DNA from: Pseudomonas floridensis
GTDB taxonomy: Bacteria > Pseudomonadota > Gammaproteobacteria > Pseudomonadales > Pseudomonadaceae
Direction of reading: 5' to 3'
DNA length: 64,000 nt
Assembly (NCBI RefSeq): GCF_002087235.1
Contig: NZ_MUIO01000058.1
Coordinates: 1-64,000, forward strand
This document shows, one piece after another, positions 52,597 to 62,800 of this stretch. The translations under genes and the position numbers were made by a program. The notes under the pieces are model-generated. The model was not told where the DNA came from, did not search any database, and saw nothing but the letters and a program-made list of their open reading frames with translations. The number at the start of each line of letters is the position of its first letter. Within the stretch, counting starts at the first letter, position 1.

Positions 52597-55500
52597 TCAG
52601 AATTGCCAGTCCAGCGACAGGCCGACCCCGTGGGTCTTGTCACGCGCACCCAGCAGACCGTTGTAGTCCAGATTGATCCGCGCATCCCTGCCCAGCGCAA
52701 GGCTTGCGCGGGCACCGACCAGCGCCGCATCACGGTCCATCGAAACGCTTTGCACCGCAAACGTGTTCACCCCGCTGGCGAACGCCAGGTGTTGCTCGGA
52801 CGAGGTGTCGCTGAGGGTGTGCTGCCAGCCCAGGGTCGCCGAGACATCCAGCTTTTGCGTATCGTTGAGGTTGAAACGCTTGCCGGCCCGTGCACCGAGT
52901 GTCGACAGCACGGTGTCGCGGGTATCGTCGCCGCCTTTGAGCGCAGTGGCACCGCCTTTCTCGGTGAAGCTGTCGCTGTCCAGATGCACATACGCCAGGT
53001 TGGCGAACGGCTCCAGCGTCAGCGGTTGCAGGTTCAGGCGGTACGCGGCTTCGGTGAAAACTTGGGTGGACTGCGCATCACGCTTGACCTTTTGACGGTC
53101 CGAAAACGCGCCGAACTGCAGGTCACGCTTCACGTCGATGCGATGCCAGCTGTGGGACGCGCCCGCCGTCAAGCGCATCGCACCTTGCTCGTGTCCGATG
53201 TACGCACCCAAGTGGTAGCTGTCTGCCGAGGCTCGCGAATGGGTGTCATCACCCAGGCTTAGCGAAGTGTCGCTGTAACCGGCCATTGCGCCCAGACGCG
53301 TGTGGTCACTGATCAGACCGTCAACCCCCGCGAGCAGGCCGCCCAGCGATGACGTCGAACTGGCGCCGTCGCTGCTGCCGGCGTTCTTGCCCCACGCACC
53401 CAGTGCCTTGACCCAGACGTTGTTCTCTTCGCTGCCTGGCGCAGTCTGGTCGTACAGACCTTCGACCCGCAGACGATCACCCACGGCATCGCGCACTTGA
53501 CGACTGTCGTTGATCAGTTGCGTGGCGATGGCCGGGTGCACTTCCCCCGACAGTTGCGTGAAGGCGCGACGAGCGGTGGTGGTGTCCGGGCTCAACAGCA
53601 CGCTTTCGTACGCCGCATTGCCTGCGCCCAGTTGCTCGACGGCCGAGGCCACGCTGCGCTGATTGAAAGTCTGCCCGGCGCTGGCGAAGCTGTCGCCGTT
53701 GCGTTCGACCGCCAGGGTAATGCCAGCGTTGGTGTAGGTCAGGTTGCCGTCCAGAAAAGTGGAGCCGGTCAATACCGAACCAAACTGACCTTGAACGCCG
53801 CCTGCCGCTTGCAGCACGTCGAACGATCGGTTGAGTACGCTGGCGGTCTGCGCGCCGGTCAGCAGCGATGGATTGTTTTCCAGCGACAAGGCCATGTTTG
53901 CTCCGGTCACGGTCGCCTGGCCACCGACGATCAGCCGGTCATTGTCGGTGGGCGACAATTCCACCGCGTAGGTAGAACCCGGTGCCAGCAGCAGATCGCC
54001 CGCCACGCGCAGGGTACCGATCGAGTTGCCCGGCGCGACTGTACCGCCGCGGTTGGCGGACAGCGCGCCAACGCTGCCGTTGCCACCCAGTACGCCGTTT
54101 TCATTGATCGTCACTGCCGAGGCGAGCGAGCCGTTGATGGCCAGACGGCCCTGATTGACCAGTGTCGGTCCGCTGTAGGTATTGACCCCGGTCAGGACCA
54201 GCGTGCCGATCCCTTGCTTGGTCAAACCGCCGTGCCCGGAAATGTCATTGCTCCACACATCCAGTCCGCATTGCGGTCCGCTGCAGGTGCGCTGCGTCGG
54301 CTTGCCCGCGTCGACAACGGCTCCGACTCCGGGAAGGTCGACGACGAACTGGCTGTCACCATAGGCTCCGTCGATACGGAATTCAGCCGGGATGTCCGCC
54401 TCGGTCACCAGCATGCCCGGGCCATTGACGGCCTTGCCCAGGTTGATCATGCCCCAGCCATACAGGGCATCGATGCCTGGCGCGCCGAGGTCGGTGGCAG
54501 TGGTTTTCAACACATCGGCGACCTGTGCGCCAGTCATGTAGGGATAGCGTTCCATCAGCACGGCCAGACTGCCGGCAACGTGCGGCGCCGCCATCGATGT
54601 GCCGTTTTTGTTCGCCCAGTCGCTGGTCAGGTTATCCAGGCTGTTGCCGTTGATGACCGAACTGTAGATACGCGTGCCGGGTGCCGACACGCAAAAACTG
54701 GCGGTGTAGCCGCAGCGTGACGAGAAAGTGCTCAGCGTGTAGGGCGTGGTCGCGGCTGCGGCGGCGTTCGGGTTCACCTGCAGGGCGGCGACGGTCAGCC
54801 AGTTCGGCGCGATTTCCGGAACGAAGTAACCCAGCCCGGCCATCGCGTCGGGGTTGTTGAGGTTGTAATCGTTGCCGGCGGCGAAGATGGTCACCACGCC
54901 GCTGCGTGCTGCGTCGATGGCACCTTGATAGGCACCGCCGGGACGCGTGCCGAGGATCTGGCGTATCTGGTCGAACTGCACTTGTGCGTCCTGCACGGTG
55001 AAATGCGGAAACGCCGGGTCCTTGCCACCCTGATCGAAACGGTCGGTAATGCCAATGCCCCAGCTGTTGTTGATGAGGCGCGCGCCGCTGTTGACCAACG
55101 CATTCCAGCCGGCCTGATACACCGCGCCGTCGTTGCCGAGCACGATACCGTCTTCAGGGCCTGGGTCACCGTTGTCGGCACTGATGATCTGCGCATTGAA
55201 CGCCACGCCATGCATGGGCCCGCCATCCCGACTGCCGCCTGCGATTCCGCCCACATGGGTACCGTGGTTGCCAAGCTTTCCACCCGAATCCAGGGTTGGC
55301 TTGCCGTCGTAACGAAACGCATCGCCGGCTTTCACCGGGATATAGGGATCGGTGTATTCACGGATGCCGCTGGTGACCAGATTGACCACTTTGTTCGTGC
55401 CGGAGAATTCCGGATGCGGTGCGTACACTGGTTGGTCGAAGATGCCCAGTTTTATGTCCTTGCCGGTGTAGCCCGCCGCATACGCCTGGTCGGCCTTGAT

Positions 55501-55710
55501 CGCGCCCAGCCCCCAGTCGGCATTGAATTCGGCACTGCGCCAACTGGCGGTATCACCGGATTGTCCTGCTTCGACATAGGGAGCGGCTTGTGCAACGCTC
55601 ATTGTCGCGAGATACACGGCCAGTGCTCCGCAAGAGGCGCGGTTGATCGTCCTGATGGACTGGCGAAGGGAAGTGACAGAAGGCTGCCGGGGGGTAAAAA
55701 CGTCTTTCAT
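52597..55710 (-). CDS. Subtilisin-family autotransporter serine protease (downstream copy)
   Basis: Type V secreted protease of 1037 residues. An extended signal region (to about VAQAA at 43) leads into an S8 peptidase domain with Asp92 (GIFDQPV), His152 (NHGTHVGG) and Ser372 (NGTSMAAPHVAG); Asn in SGARLINNSWG lies between. A passenger-associated repeat (GVNTYSGPTLVNQGRLAINGS, PGNSIGTLRV) follows, then a roughly 280-residue beta-barrel ending in Trp-Gln-Phe. The protease is displayed or released at the cell surface. It is homologous to the next autotransporter upstream and separated from it by 92 bases with a hairpin. Confidence 0.94.
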   Translation of the reverse strand: MKDVFTPRQPSVTSLRQSIRTINRASCGALAVYLATMSVAQAAPYVEAGQSGDTASWRSAEFNADWGLGAIKADQAYAAGYTGKDIKLGIFDQPVYAPHPEFSGTNKVVNLVTSGIREYTDPYIPVKAGDAFRYDGKPTLDSGGKLGNHGTHVGGIAGGSRDGGPMHGVAFNAQIISADNGDPGPEDGIVLGNDGAVYQAGWNALVNSGARLINNSWGIGITDRFDQGGKDPAFPHFTVQDAQVQFDQIRQILGTRPGGAYQGAIDAARSGVVTIFAAGNDYNLNNPDAMAGLGYFVPEIAPNWLTVAALQVNPNAAAAATTPYTLSTFSSRCGYTASFCVSAPGTRIYSSVINGNSLDNLTSDWANKNGTSMAAPHVAGSLAVLMERYPYMTGAQVADVLKTTATDLGAPGIDALYGWGMINLGKAVNGPGMLVTEADIPAEFRIDGAYGDSQFVVDLPGVGAVVDAGKPTQRTCSGPQCGLDVWSNDISGHGGLTKQGIGTLVLTGVNTYSGPTLVNQGRLAINGSLASAVTINENGVLGGNGSVGALSANRGGTVAPGNSIGTLRVAGDLLLAPGSTYAVELSPTDNDRLIVGGQATVTGANMALSLENNPSLLTGAQTASVLNRSFDVLQAAGGVQGQFGSVLTGSTFLDGNLTYTNAGITLAVERNGDSFASAGQTFNQRSVASAVEQLGAGNAAYESVLLSPDTTTARRAFTQLSGEVHPAIATQLINDSRQVRDAVGDRLRVEGLYDQTAPGSEENNVWVKALGAWGKNAGSSDGASSTSSLGGLLAGVDGLISDHTRLGAMAGYSDTSLSLGDDTHSRASADSYHLGAYIGHEQGAMRLTAGASHSWHRIDVKRDLQFGAFSDRQKVKRDAQSTQVFTEAAYRLNLQPLTLEPFANLAYVHLDSDSFTEKGGATALKGGDDTRDTVLSTLGARAGKRFNLNDTQKLDVSATLGWQHTLSDTSSEQHLAFASGVNTFAVQSVSMDRDAALVGARASLALGRDARINLDYNGLLGARDKTHGVGLSLDWQF

Positions 55711-55748
55711 GAAAACTACCGTCCTTAGTTAACGCACACAAAACTCCG

Positions 55749-55770
55749 CGCGCATGCGTCTGCATGCGCG
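55749..55770. terminator. Hairpin between the two autotransporter genes
   Basis: CGCGCATGC and GCATGCGCG are exact complements around GTCT, 32 bases past the upstream autotransporter stop. On the minus strand it is followed by GGAGTTTTG, a short T-run, so a partial terminator is plausible. Confidence 0.55.
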
Positions 55771-55802
55771 TTGTTCTTTTTGAATCGAAAGGGGTTACGG
55801 GG

Positions 55803-58800
55803 TCAGAACTGCCAGTTCAGGCTCAGTCCGACGCCGTGGCTTTTTTCGCGGCTGGCCAGTTGGCCGCTGTAGTCGAGACTGATCCTGGCGTCTTTGCTCA
55901 AGGCCAGGCTGGCATGGGCTGCGACCAATGCGGTATCGCGCACCAGCGGCGAGCTTTCGATACCCACGCGTGTGCCGCTCGAGGCGAAGGCCAGGTGTTG
56001 TTGCGAGTCGGTGTCGCTTAGATTGTGCTGCCAGCCGAGGCTGCCCGACAGATCGAGTTTCTGTTGATCGGTCAGTGCAATCGTTTTCAGCGCCCGTACA
56101 CCGAGTGTGCTGAGCACCGCATCGCGCTTGTCACGACTGGCGGACAGGGCCGCTGCATCGCCTTTTTCGGTAAAGCCGTCGGTTGCCAGATGCACGTAAG
56201 CGAGGTTGGCGAAAGGCTCCAGCGTCGCCGGTTGCAAGCGGATGCGGTACGCCGCCTCGGTGAACACCTGCGCTGTCTGTGCGTCATGGGTGGTTTTTTC
56301 CCGGCCACTCGCATTGCCGACCTGAACATCGCGCTTGGCGTCGATACGGTGCCAGCTGTAGGCACTGCCGACGGTCAGACGCAGCGCGCCGATTTCGTGA
56401 CCGACATAGGCGCCCACATGGTAGCTGTCCACCGACGCGCGCGAATGAGTACCCGAGCCCATGTTCAACGAGCTGTCGCTGTAACCTGCGACCAGACCCA
56501 GGCGCGTATCGTCGGCGACGTTGCCATCGACCCCTGCCAGCAGACCGCCAATCGACGTGGTGTAGCCGGCCGTGTCCTGGCGTGAGTCAGTCTTGCCCCA
56601 TGCGCCCAATGCTTTGAGCCAGACAGTGTCCTGCGTTGCGGTATTGCCATCGTTACCGAATGCGCTTGCGCCCAGACGTTCGCCGACCGCGTCACGCACG
56701 TGGCGGCCGTCGTTGATCAGCACCGTGCCGATCGCAGGATAGATTTCGCCGGAGAGCTGCTGAAAGCTGTCGCGGGCCGATGCCGCGGTCGGGGCCAGCA
56801 ACAGGTTTTCATACACGGCGTTGCCCGCGCCCAGTTGCTCGGCGGCACTTGCGACGGCGGCCTGGTTCGGCGTTTGCGCAACACTGTCGAAAGCTGCGGT
56901 GCGCTCGATGTTCAGCGCGATTCCGGTGGCGGCGTAATCCAGTCGGCCGCCGAGAAAGACATAGTTGGACGACACGTTGGCAAACTGGCCATTGATTCCA
57001 TTGCCCGCTTGCAACACGTCGTATTGGCGACCCACCAGGCTCTGACCTGGCGTAGCGTTCAGGGTTACCGCTGGCTCTTCCAGTGTCAGCGCCATGTTGG
57101 CACCCGCCACCGTGGCACCGCCGGTCGCGACGATCCGGTCGCTGGCGGTGGGTGACAGTTCGACGGCATAGGTCGAGCCTGGCTCGAAAACAACGTCGCC
57201 GTCGACCCGCAAGGGGCCAATGGAGTTGCCCGGCGCGACGCTCCCCCCGTTGCGAGCCGTCAGCCCGCCGATCTGGCCATTGCCGCCCAGCGTGCCGCCC
57301 GCATTGACCTGCACGGCCGAGGTCAGCGAACCGTTGACCGACAGCAGACCGCCATTGACCACGGTATCGCCACGGTAGGTGTTGGCGCCTTCCAGAATCA
57401 GCCGACCGTTACCGGACTTGATCAGGCTGCCCTGATACTGGCGCTGCGCAGCCGCTGCGGCGCGAGCCGTGCCGACGGCATAGTCGCTGCGGTCCTGCTG
57501 GCTGGCGGTGCTGGCGACGCCGTTTTGCCAGCCCTTGCTGACCAGGGTCTGTTGCCAGATGGTCTGTTCGGCACGGTCTTCGGCCTGACGCTGGATCAGT
57601 GCCTGATCGGAAATGTCGTTGCTCCAGACGTCGGTCTGGCCCGCCCCCAACGTAGCATCGAAGGTGCCGAGCAACTGGCCCGGTCCGCGCATGGCCCGTT
57701 CCAGATTGGCCACGCCCCAGCCGACACTGCTGTTCGGTGCCTGGGTGACCGAACCATCGAGCTGGGTCGCGGTGGTCAGCAAAACCTGCAACGCCTGCTC
57801 GTTGTTCATGTACGCAAAGCGCTCCATCACCAGCGCCAGCGCGCCGGTGGCATGCGGCGCGGACATCGACGTCCCGGATTTGATCCCGTAACCGCCGCCC
57901 GGCACCGTACTGTCGATCAGGCGGCCCGGCGTAGTGATGCACCAGTATTTGGCGGTTCCGCACTGGTTGTAACGCTGGCCATTGGTACTGTCCAGGCCCG
58001 ACACGGCCAGCCAGTGACCTTCCAGATCCGGCTCGAAATACGGCAGCGAAGCGCGCACGCTGGCATTGGCATAACCGGTATTGCCAGCGCTGAATACGTT
58101 GATCACGCCCTTGCGCGAGACATTGGCTGCTTCATCAATCCAGGTGCCTTGGTTGTAGTGTTGGGCGTAGGCCACGCGCAGCCCGTCGAGGGTGGCATAG
58201 GTCACGTCTGCGGGCTGGCTGCCCCAGCTGTTGTTGATCGCTCGCACCCCGGCATCGGCCAGCGCGCCGTAGACCGCTTTGAAGTAACGCGGGTCCGGAG
58301 TGGGACCGAACAGGAAACTGTCGTTCTTGTTGGTGTTGCCGACATAGACCTGCGCGTTGTACGCCACGCCGTGCATGCCGACGCCGTCGCGTGCTGCGCC
58401 CATGGTGCCAGTGACGTGAGTGCCGTGGGTGTCGTTGTTCGGATTGATGGCGCCCGTGACGCTGAACGCCGAGCCGTCGATGTAGGTGCCACTGGCCGTG
58501 ACGGCGTGAAAGCGCGCAGGGCTGGCCTCGGGGTGAGCGGGGTCGAAACCTGAGTCCAGTGCACCGATTTTAACGCCCGCACCGGTAATACCTGCAGCAT
58601 AAGCCTGATCGGCCTGTATACGACCCAGACCCCAGTCACTCTGGAACTCGGCAGAGCGCCAACTGGCAGCGTCGCCCAACTTGCCTTGTTCAAGGTAGTC
58701 CGCGCAGGCCGCTCCGCCAAAGGTGGTACAAAGAATACAAACAGCGCGGGTTGCAGCGGGCTTGAAAGAATAACGAACAGCACTAACCGTCTTTGACTTT

Positions 58801-58805
58801 TGCAT
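55803..58805 (-). CDS. Subtilisin-family autotransporter serine protease (upstream copy)
   Basis: Type V secreted protease of 1000 residues. The triad is Asp84 (GALDSGFD), His130 (THGTHVTG) and Ser313 (SGTSMSAPHATG). The N-terminal LGDAASWRSAEFQSDWGLG block is shared nearly word for word with the downstream copy, as is the barrel (RISLDYSG, GVGLSLNWQF). Between protease and barrel lie GANTYRGDTVVNGGLLSVNGS and PGNSIGPLRV repeats. The signal peptide is less clear than in the other copy but a hydrophobic Ala/Cys-rich segment ends near CADY at 37. Substrates unknown; the pair arose by tandem duplication and then diverged in the protease region. Confidence 0.94.
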   Translation of the reverse strand: MQKSKTVSAVRYSFKPAATRAVCILCTTFGGAACADYLEQGKLGDAASWRSAEFQSDWGLGRIQADQAYAAGITGAGVKIGALDSGFDPAHPEASPARFHAVTASGTYIDGSAFSVTGAINPNNDTHGTHVTGTMGAARDGVGMHGVAYNAQVYVGNTNKNDSFLFGPTPDPRYFKAVYGALADAGVRAINNSWGSQPADVTYATLDGLRVAYAQHYNQGTWIDEAANVSRKGVINVFSAGNTGYANASVRASLPYFEPDLEGHWLAVSGLDSTNGQRYNQCGTAKYWCITTPGRLIDSTVPGGGYGIKSGTSMSAPHATGALALVMERFAYMNNEQALQVLLTTATQLDGSVTQAPNSSVGWGVANLERAMRGPGQLLGTFDATLGAGQTDVWSNDISDQALIQRQAEDRAEQTIWQQTLVSKGWQNGVASTASQQDRSDYAVGTARAAAAAQRQYQGSLIKSGNGRLILEGANTYRGDTVVNGGLLSVNGSLTSAVQVNAGGTLGGNGQIGGLTARNGGSVAPGNSIGPLRVDGDVVFEPGSTYAVELSPTASDRIVATGGATVAGANMALTLEEPAVTLNATPGQSLVGRQYDVLQAGNGINGQFANVSSNYVFLGGRLDYAATGIALNIERTAAFDSVAQTPNQAAVASAAEQLGAGNAVYENLLLAPTAASARDSFQQLSGEIYPAIGTVLINDGRHVRDAVGERLGASAFGNDGNTATQDTVWLKALGAWGKTDSRQDTAGYTTSIGGLLAGVDGNVADDTRLGLVAGYSDSSLNMGSGTHSRASVDSYHVGAYVGHEIGALRLTVGSAYSWHRIDAKRDVQVGNASGREKTTHDAQTAQVFTEAAYRIRLQPATLEPFANLAYVHLATDGFTEKGDAAALSASRDKRDAVLSTLGVRALKTIALTDQQKLDLSGSLGWQHNLSDTDSQQHLAFASSGTRVGIESSPLVRDTALVAAHASLALSKDARISLDYSGQLASREKSHGVGLSLNWQF

Positions 58806-59835
58806 CCATGCACCTGTTGACTAATCAGCTCCCTATTGAGCGCCGTAAGAACATAGTCCGGGCTTAAACACTTGGCAACAGATTTGTTTCAGTTTGGATA
58901 CAACTCTTAAACCATAGAAATACTGTATGAGGCATTATCCGTATCACTTATATCTTGTTGAAAAATTGAACGATTTTGTGGTTGCTCGAGCATCCAGCGT
59001 ACAGGGATGGTGGCAATATAGTTGCATCTAACCTGTGCGGTTTCAGTGCCTGACAAGGACCTGTCGAAACTTTATCTGTGGTCGGCAATACCCGGAAATC
59101 CGTCAAATTGTCCGACAATAATAGTTATGAAAGAGCACTGTTTGACGATGTTGCGAAGTGTTTTTCGAGTGTGTGAAAAAGTGCGTTGATTGCGTATTGC
59201 CACTGTAGCGCTTCGTCGGTAACAGTAGGGTTACAAACCCATTCGTACAGGTCGGCAATATTTATCCAATTCAATCATTTAGCGGTTGCGGGATGTCTGG
59301 CGTTTGTCCAGAACGATCTTTTGAACTAATCGAACATGTCCGGTTTGTAACTTTTTGTTTGCCTCATCCCCGATATTCATGGTTATTATCTGCGGCGCTC
59401 AGGGCCATGATCCCGGCGTCAAGGATTGCCAAGGGTTTACCGACCCGGCAGTCGCAGCCGATCGGGACCACCCTGGCGCTGACACCCCTGCGCAGGCCGT
59501 TCCCCATCGTTGACCCTCAAACGGAAGATGAGGTTTCAATTGATCACGCGGTATGCAATCGTCAATTCAAGGCACAAGGCAAGCGACATCGCTAATCCTG
59601 CTGCCCATTCTTCGGTTTTCTGCGAGTCGCGCCGTATCGGCTTTCTCGCCAGCCAGTCTCTTCAGACGATCCTCTGTGCATTCCCTTGCGACAGCGATGT
59701 GAGCCCCCGAGCGCGAGCCGCTCCGTCACCCTGATCCCCGAACGCCGACAGTTTCCCTGTCCGGACCTGCACGCGGCGCGTTCTGTTGACGGCCCGCCAG
59801 TAAAAATCAAACGTTGTCATGGACGGTAGTTTTCG
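58806..59835. other. AT-rich noncoding region before the NRPS gene
   Basis: About 1.03 kb with lower GC than both neighbours, especially 58860-59400. It must hold the promoters of the autotransporter (minus) and the NRPS (plus). I see a perfect palindrome ATTGTC-C-GACAAT at 59107-59119 and an 11-base direct repeat GGTCGGCAATA at 59080-59090 and 59250-59260. A 100-codon open frame at 59293-59595 has no recognisable features and I do not call it a gene. No regulator gene is present on either strand. Confidence 0.65.
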
Positions 59836-62800
59836 ATGCTCGACAAATCTTCCTTGCGTGGGGCGGGCTCTGCGCAGCCGACTGCTTTTTCTGAAAAAAT
59901 GTCTGCCGATCAGACCACAACCGGGCACGCCCGTGACTGGCTCGACCGCCTGGCGGACGCTCCGGTGCTGCTGGAAATACCTTCGGACCGGCCTCGCCCG
60001 GCGCTGCGGACTGGCGACTGTGCCTCGGTGGCCTTCCAGTTGGACACGGCACTGGCGCAAGGCCTCGATGAACTGAGTCGCGCTCATCGCACAAGCGTGT
60101 TCATGACGCTGCTCGCAGGCTGGGCGGTGGTGCTGGCGCGCTTTTCAGGACAACCTGAGGTGATGATCGGCACACGCACTGTGGAAGGCGACAACACGCT
60201 GGTGCTGCGCGTCTCGATGGACCCGGTCTGGTCATCAGCTCAATTGCTGGAGCATGTGCGTGAGGGTCTGCTCGGCGCGTACGAGCATCGGGACATACCG
60301 TTCGACACCGTGCTGAAACATCTTGAGTTGCAGCAGGACACTGCCTGGCATCCGCTGGTTCAGGTGCTGTGTGTCTGGGACCATCGTCAGCCGCTGCCCA
60401 ACGGTTTCGACCTGATGCTGAGCCTTGGCGAAACGCAAGGGCGGATCGGCGGCCATCTGCATTACGCGACGGCGCTGTTCGATGAGTCGACGGCGCAACG
60501 TATGGCCGACGCTTTGTGCCGGATCCTCCGGCAGATGGTCGCGCAACCCGCTCACAGGTTCATGGCGATGGACCTGATGGGTGATGCCGAGCGCCAGCGT
60601 TTGGTGCATGACTGGAACAGTGCGCGCCAACCCTTCGACGAGCACGGTTATGTGCATGCGTTGTTCGAAGCCCAGGTGCAGCGCACGCCTGATGCCGTCG
60701 CCGCCCGCTTCGCTCAGGCGACACTGAGTTACGCGCAGCTCAATGCCCAGGCCAACCGGTTGGCTCATCAACTGCGCAGCATGGGCGTGGGGCCCGATGC
60801 GCGGGTCGGTGTGTGCCTGGAGCGTTCGTTGGACATGCTGATCGGCGTGCTGGCGGTGCTCAAAGCGGGCGGGGCGTACGTGCCGCTCGACCCCGGCTAT
60901 CCGCGGGCACGTCTGGCGCACATGTTGACCGACAGCGCGCCTCGGGTCGTGCTGACACACGCGGCGGCGAGCGAGGCCTTGCGGGCGGCGCTGGATGATT
61001 CGGCGCAAACGTCGCCGACGCTGCTGGACCTGACCGACAGCGGTCAATGGGCCGCGCAGCCTGCGCACGATCCCGACCCTCAGGCGGTCGGCCTGACGTC
61101 CCGGCATCTGGCCTACGTGATTTATACCTCCGGTTCAACCGGCGTGCCCAAAGGCGTAATGGTCGAGCATCGCGGATTGCGCGCAGTCAGCGCCGCATGG
61201 GCCTCGTTTTATGACCTGCGAGGGCCACTCAACCACCTGCAAATGGCGGGCTTTTCCTTCGACGTGTTCAGCGCTGACCTGATCCGTGCGCTGGGTTTCG
61301 GTGGCACGCTGGTGCTGTGTCCGCGTGACACGTTGATGGATCCGCCTGCGTTGTATCGCCTGCTCCGCGAGGCCTGTATTGGCTTCGCCGACTTTGTGCC
61401 AGCGGTGCTCAATCCGTTGCTGGCCTGGGTGCAAAACAACGGCCATGACCTGTCGTTCCTGCGCACCGTGGTTTGTGGATCGGACATCTGGACCGCCCAC
61501 AGCGCCCGTCAATTGCGCAGCCTCTGCGGCGCTCGGGTGCAGATCGTTCAGGCCTACGGGGTTACCGAAGCGAGCATCGACAGCAGCTGCTTCGAGTTCG
61601 CCCACGCGAGCCCGGTCGAGGGCGTGCTGCCCATTGGCCGGCCCTTGGCCAATACCCGGATCTACCTGCTCGACGCGCTCGGCGCGCCAGTCCCGCAGGG
61701 TGTGATCGGCGAAATGCACATTGGCGGCGCGGGTGTCGCCCGGGGTTACCTGAACCTGCCGCAGCTGACCCGCGAGCGATTCATCGACAGCCCATTCGTG
61801 GCGGGCGAGCGTCTGTACCGCAGCGGCGATCTGGCGCGCTATCGGGCTGATGGCAATCTCGAATTTATCGGACGCAACGACTTTCAGGCCAAGCTGAACG
61901 GACTGCGTCTGGAGCTGGGCGAAATCGAGTCACGTCTGGCGCAGGTGCCAGGCGTGGAGGAAAACCTGGTGGTGCTGCGCGACGACGGTCGGGGCGTGCG
62001 CCGCTTGATCGCCTACTACCGCGAGCGCAATGGTGCGGGCCTGGGGCCGGGTGTGCTGCGCGAACATATGCAGGCTCATTTGCCCGATTACATGGTGCCC
62101 TTGGCATTCGTGCGCCTGGCCGCGCTGCCACTCACCGCCAACGGCAAACTGGATCGCACGGCCTTGCCCGAACCGGACGCCGAGGCGTTCGACCAGCGCG
62201 ACTTCGAGGCTGCCCAAGGGCCGCTGGAAAGCGCTTTGGCTGCCATCTGGCGCGACGTGCTGGCGGTTGAACAGGTCGGCCGTCAGGATCATTTTTTCGC
62301 CCTTGGCGGTCACTCGTTACTGGTGATGCGCGTGCTGGCTCAGGTCCGGCAACGACTGGGGCTGGAAGTCTCACCCGCTGCCCTGTTCGCCGCGCCCGTG
62401 CTGCACTGCTTCGCCGAACGGCTGAACAGGCCTCAGGCCACCGCGCGTCCGGCGATAACCGTGGTCGATCGCGGCGAAGCGCAAATCTTGTCATCGGCTC
62501 AGCAGCGCTTGTGGTTTCTGGCCCAGATGGAAGGCGGCAACGCGGCGTACCACATGCCGTTGAACCTGCGTCTGCGCGGCCCGTTGCAGGTCGCCGCACT
62601 GGAACGCAGTTTCCAGCAGTTGGTGGCCCGTCATGAAGCCCTGCGCACGACCTTCGTGACCGTCGCAGGTGAAGGCCGCCAGCGAGTGGCTGCGCCGGGT
62701 GCGGGCATGGCGCTTGCGTTGATCGATCTGCGAGGTCGAGCCGATGCCGAGGCGCGCCTTGTCGAGTTACTGGACGAGGAGGGCGGCAAGCCGTTCGACC

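Noticed and set aside
59293..59595. 100-codon open frame before the NRPS
   Set aside because: No recognisable motif, atypical composition and no ribosome site; likely chance.
58806..59835. Missing N-terminal half of the NRPS condensation domain in another frame
   Set aside because: No HHxxxDG or other early C-domain motif found upstream on the plus strand, so no simple frameshift explains the truncated start.
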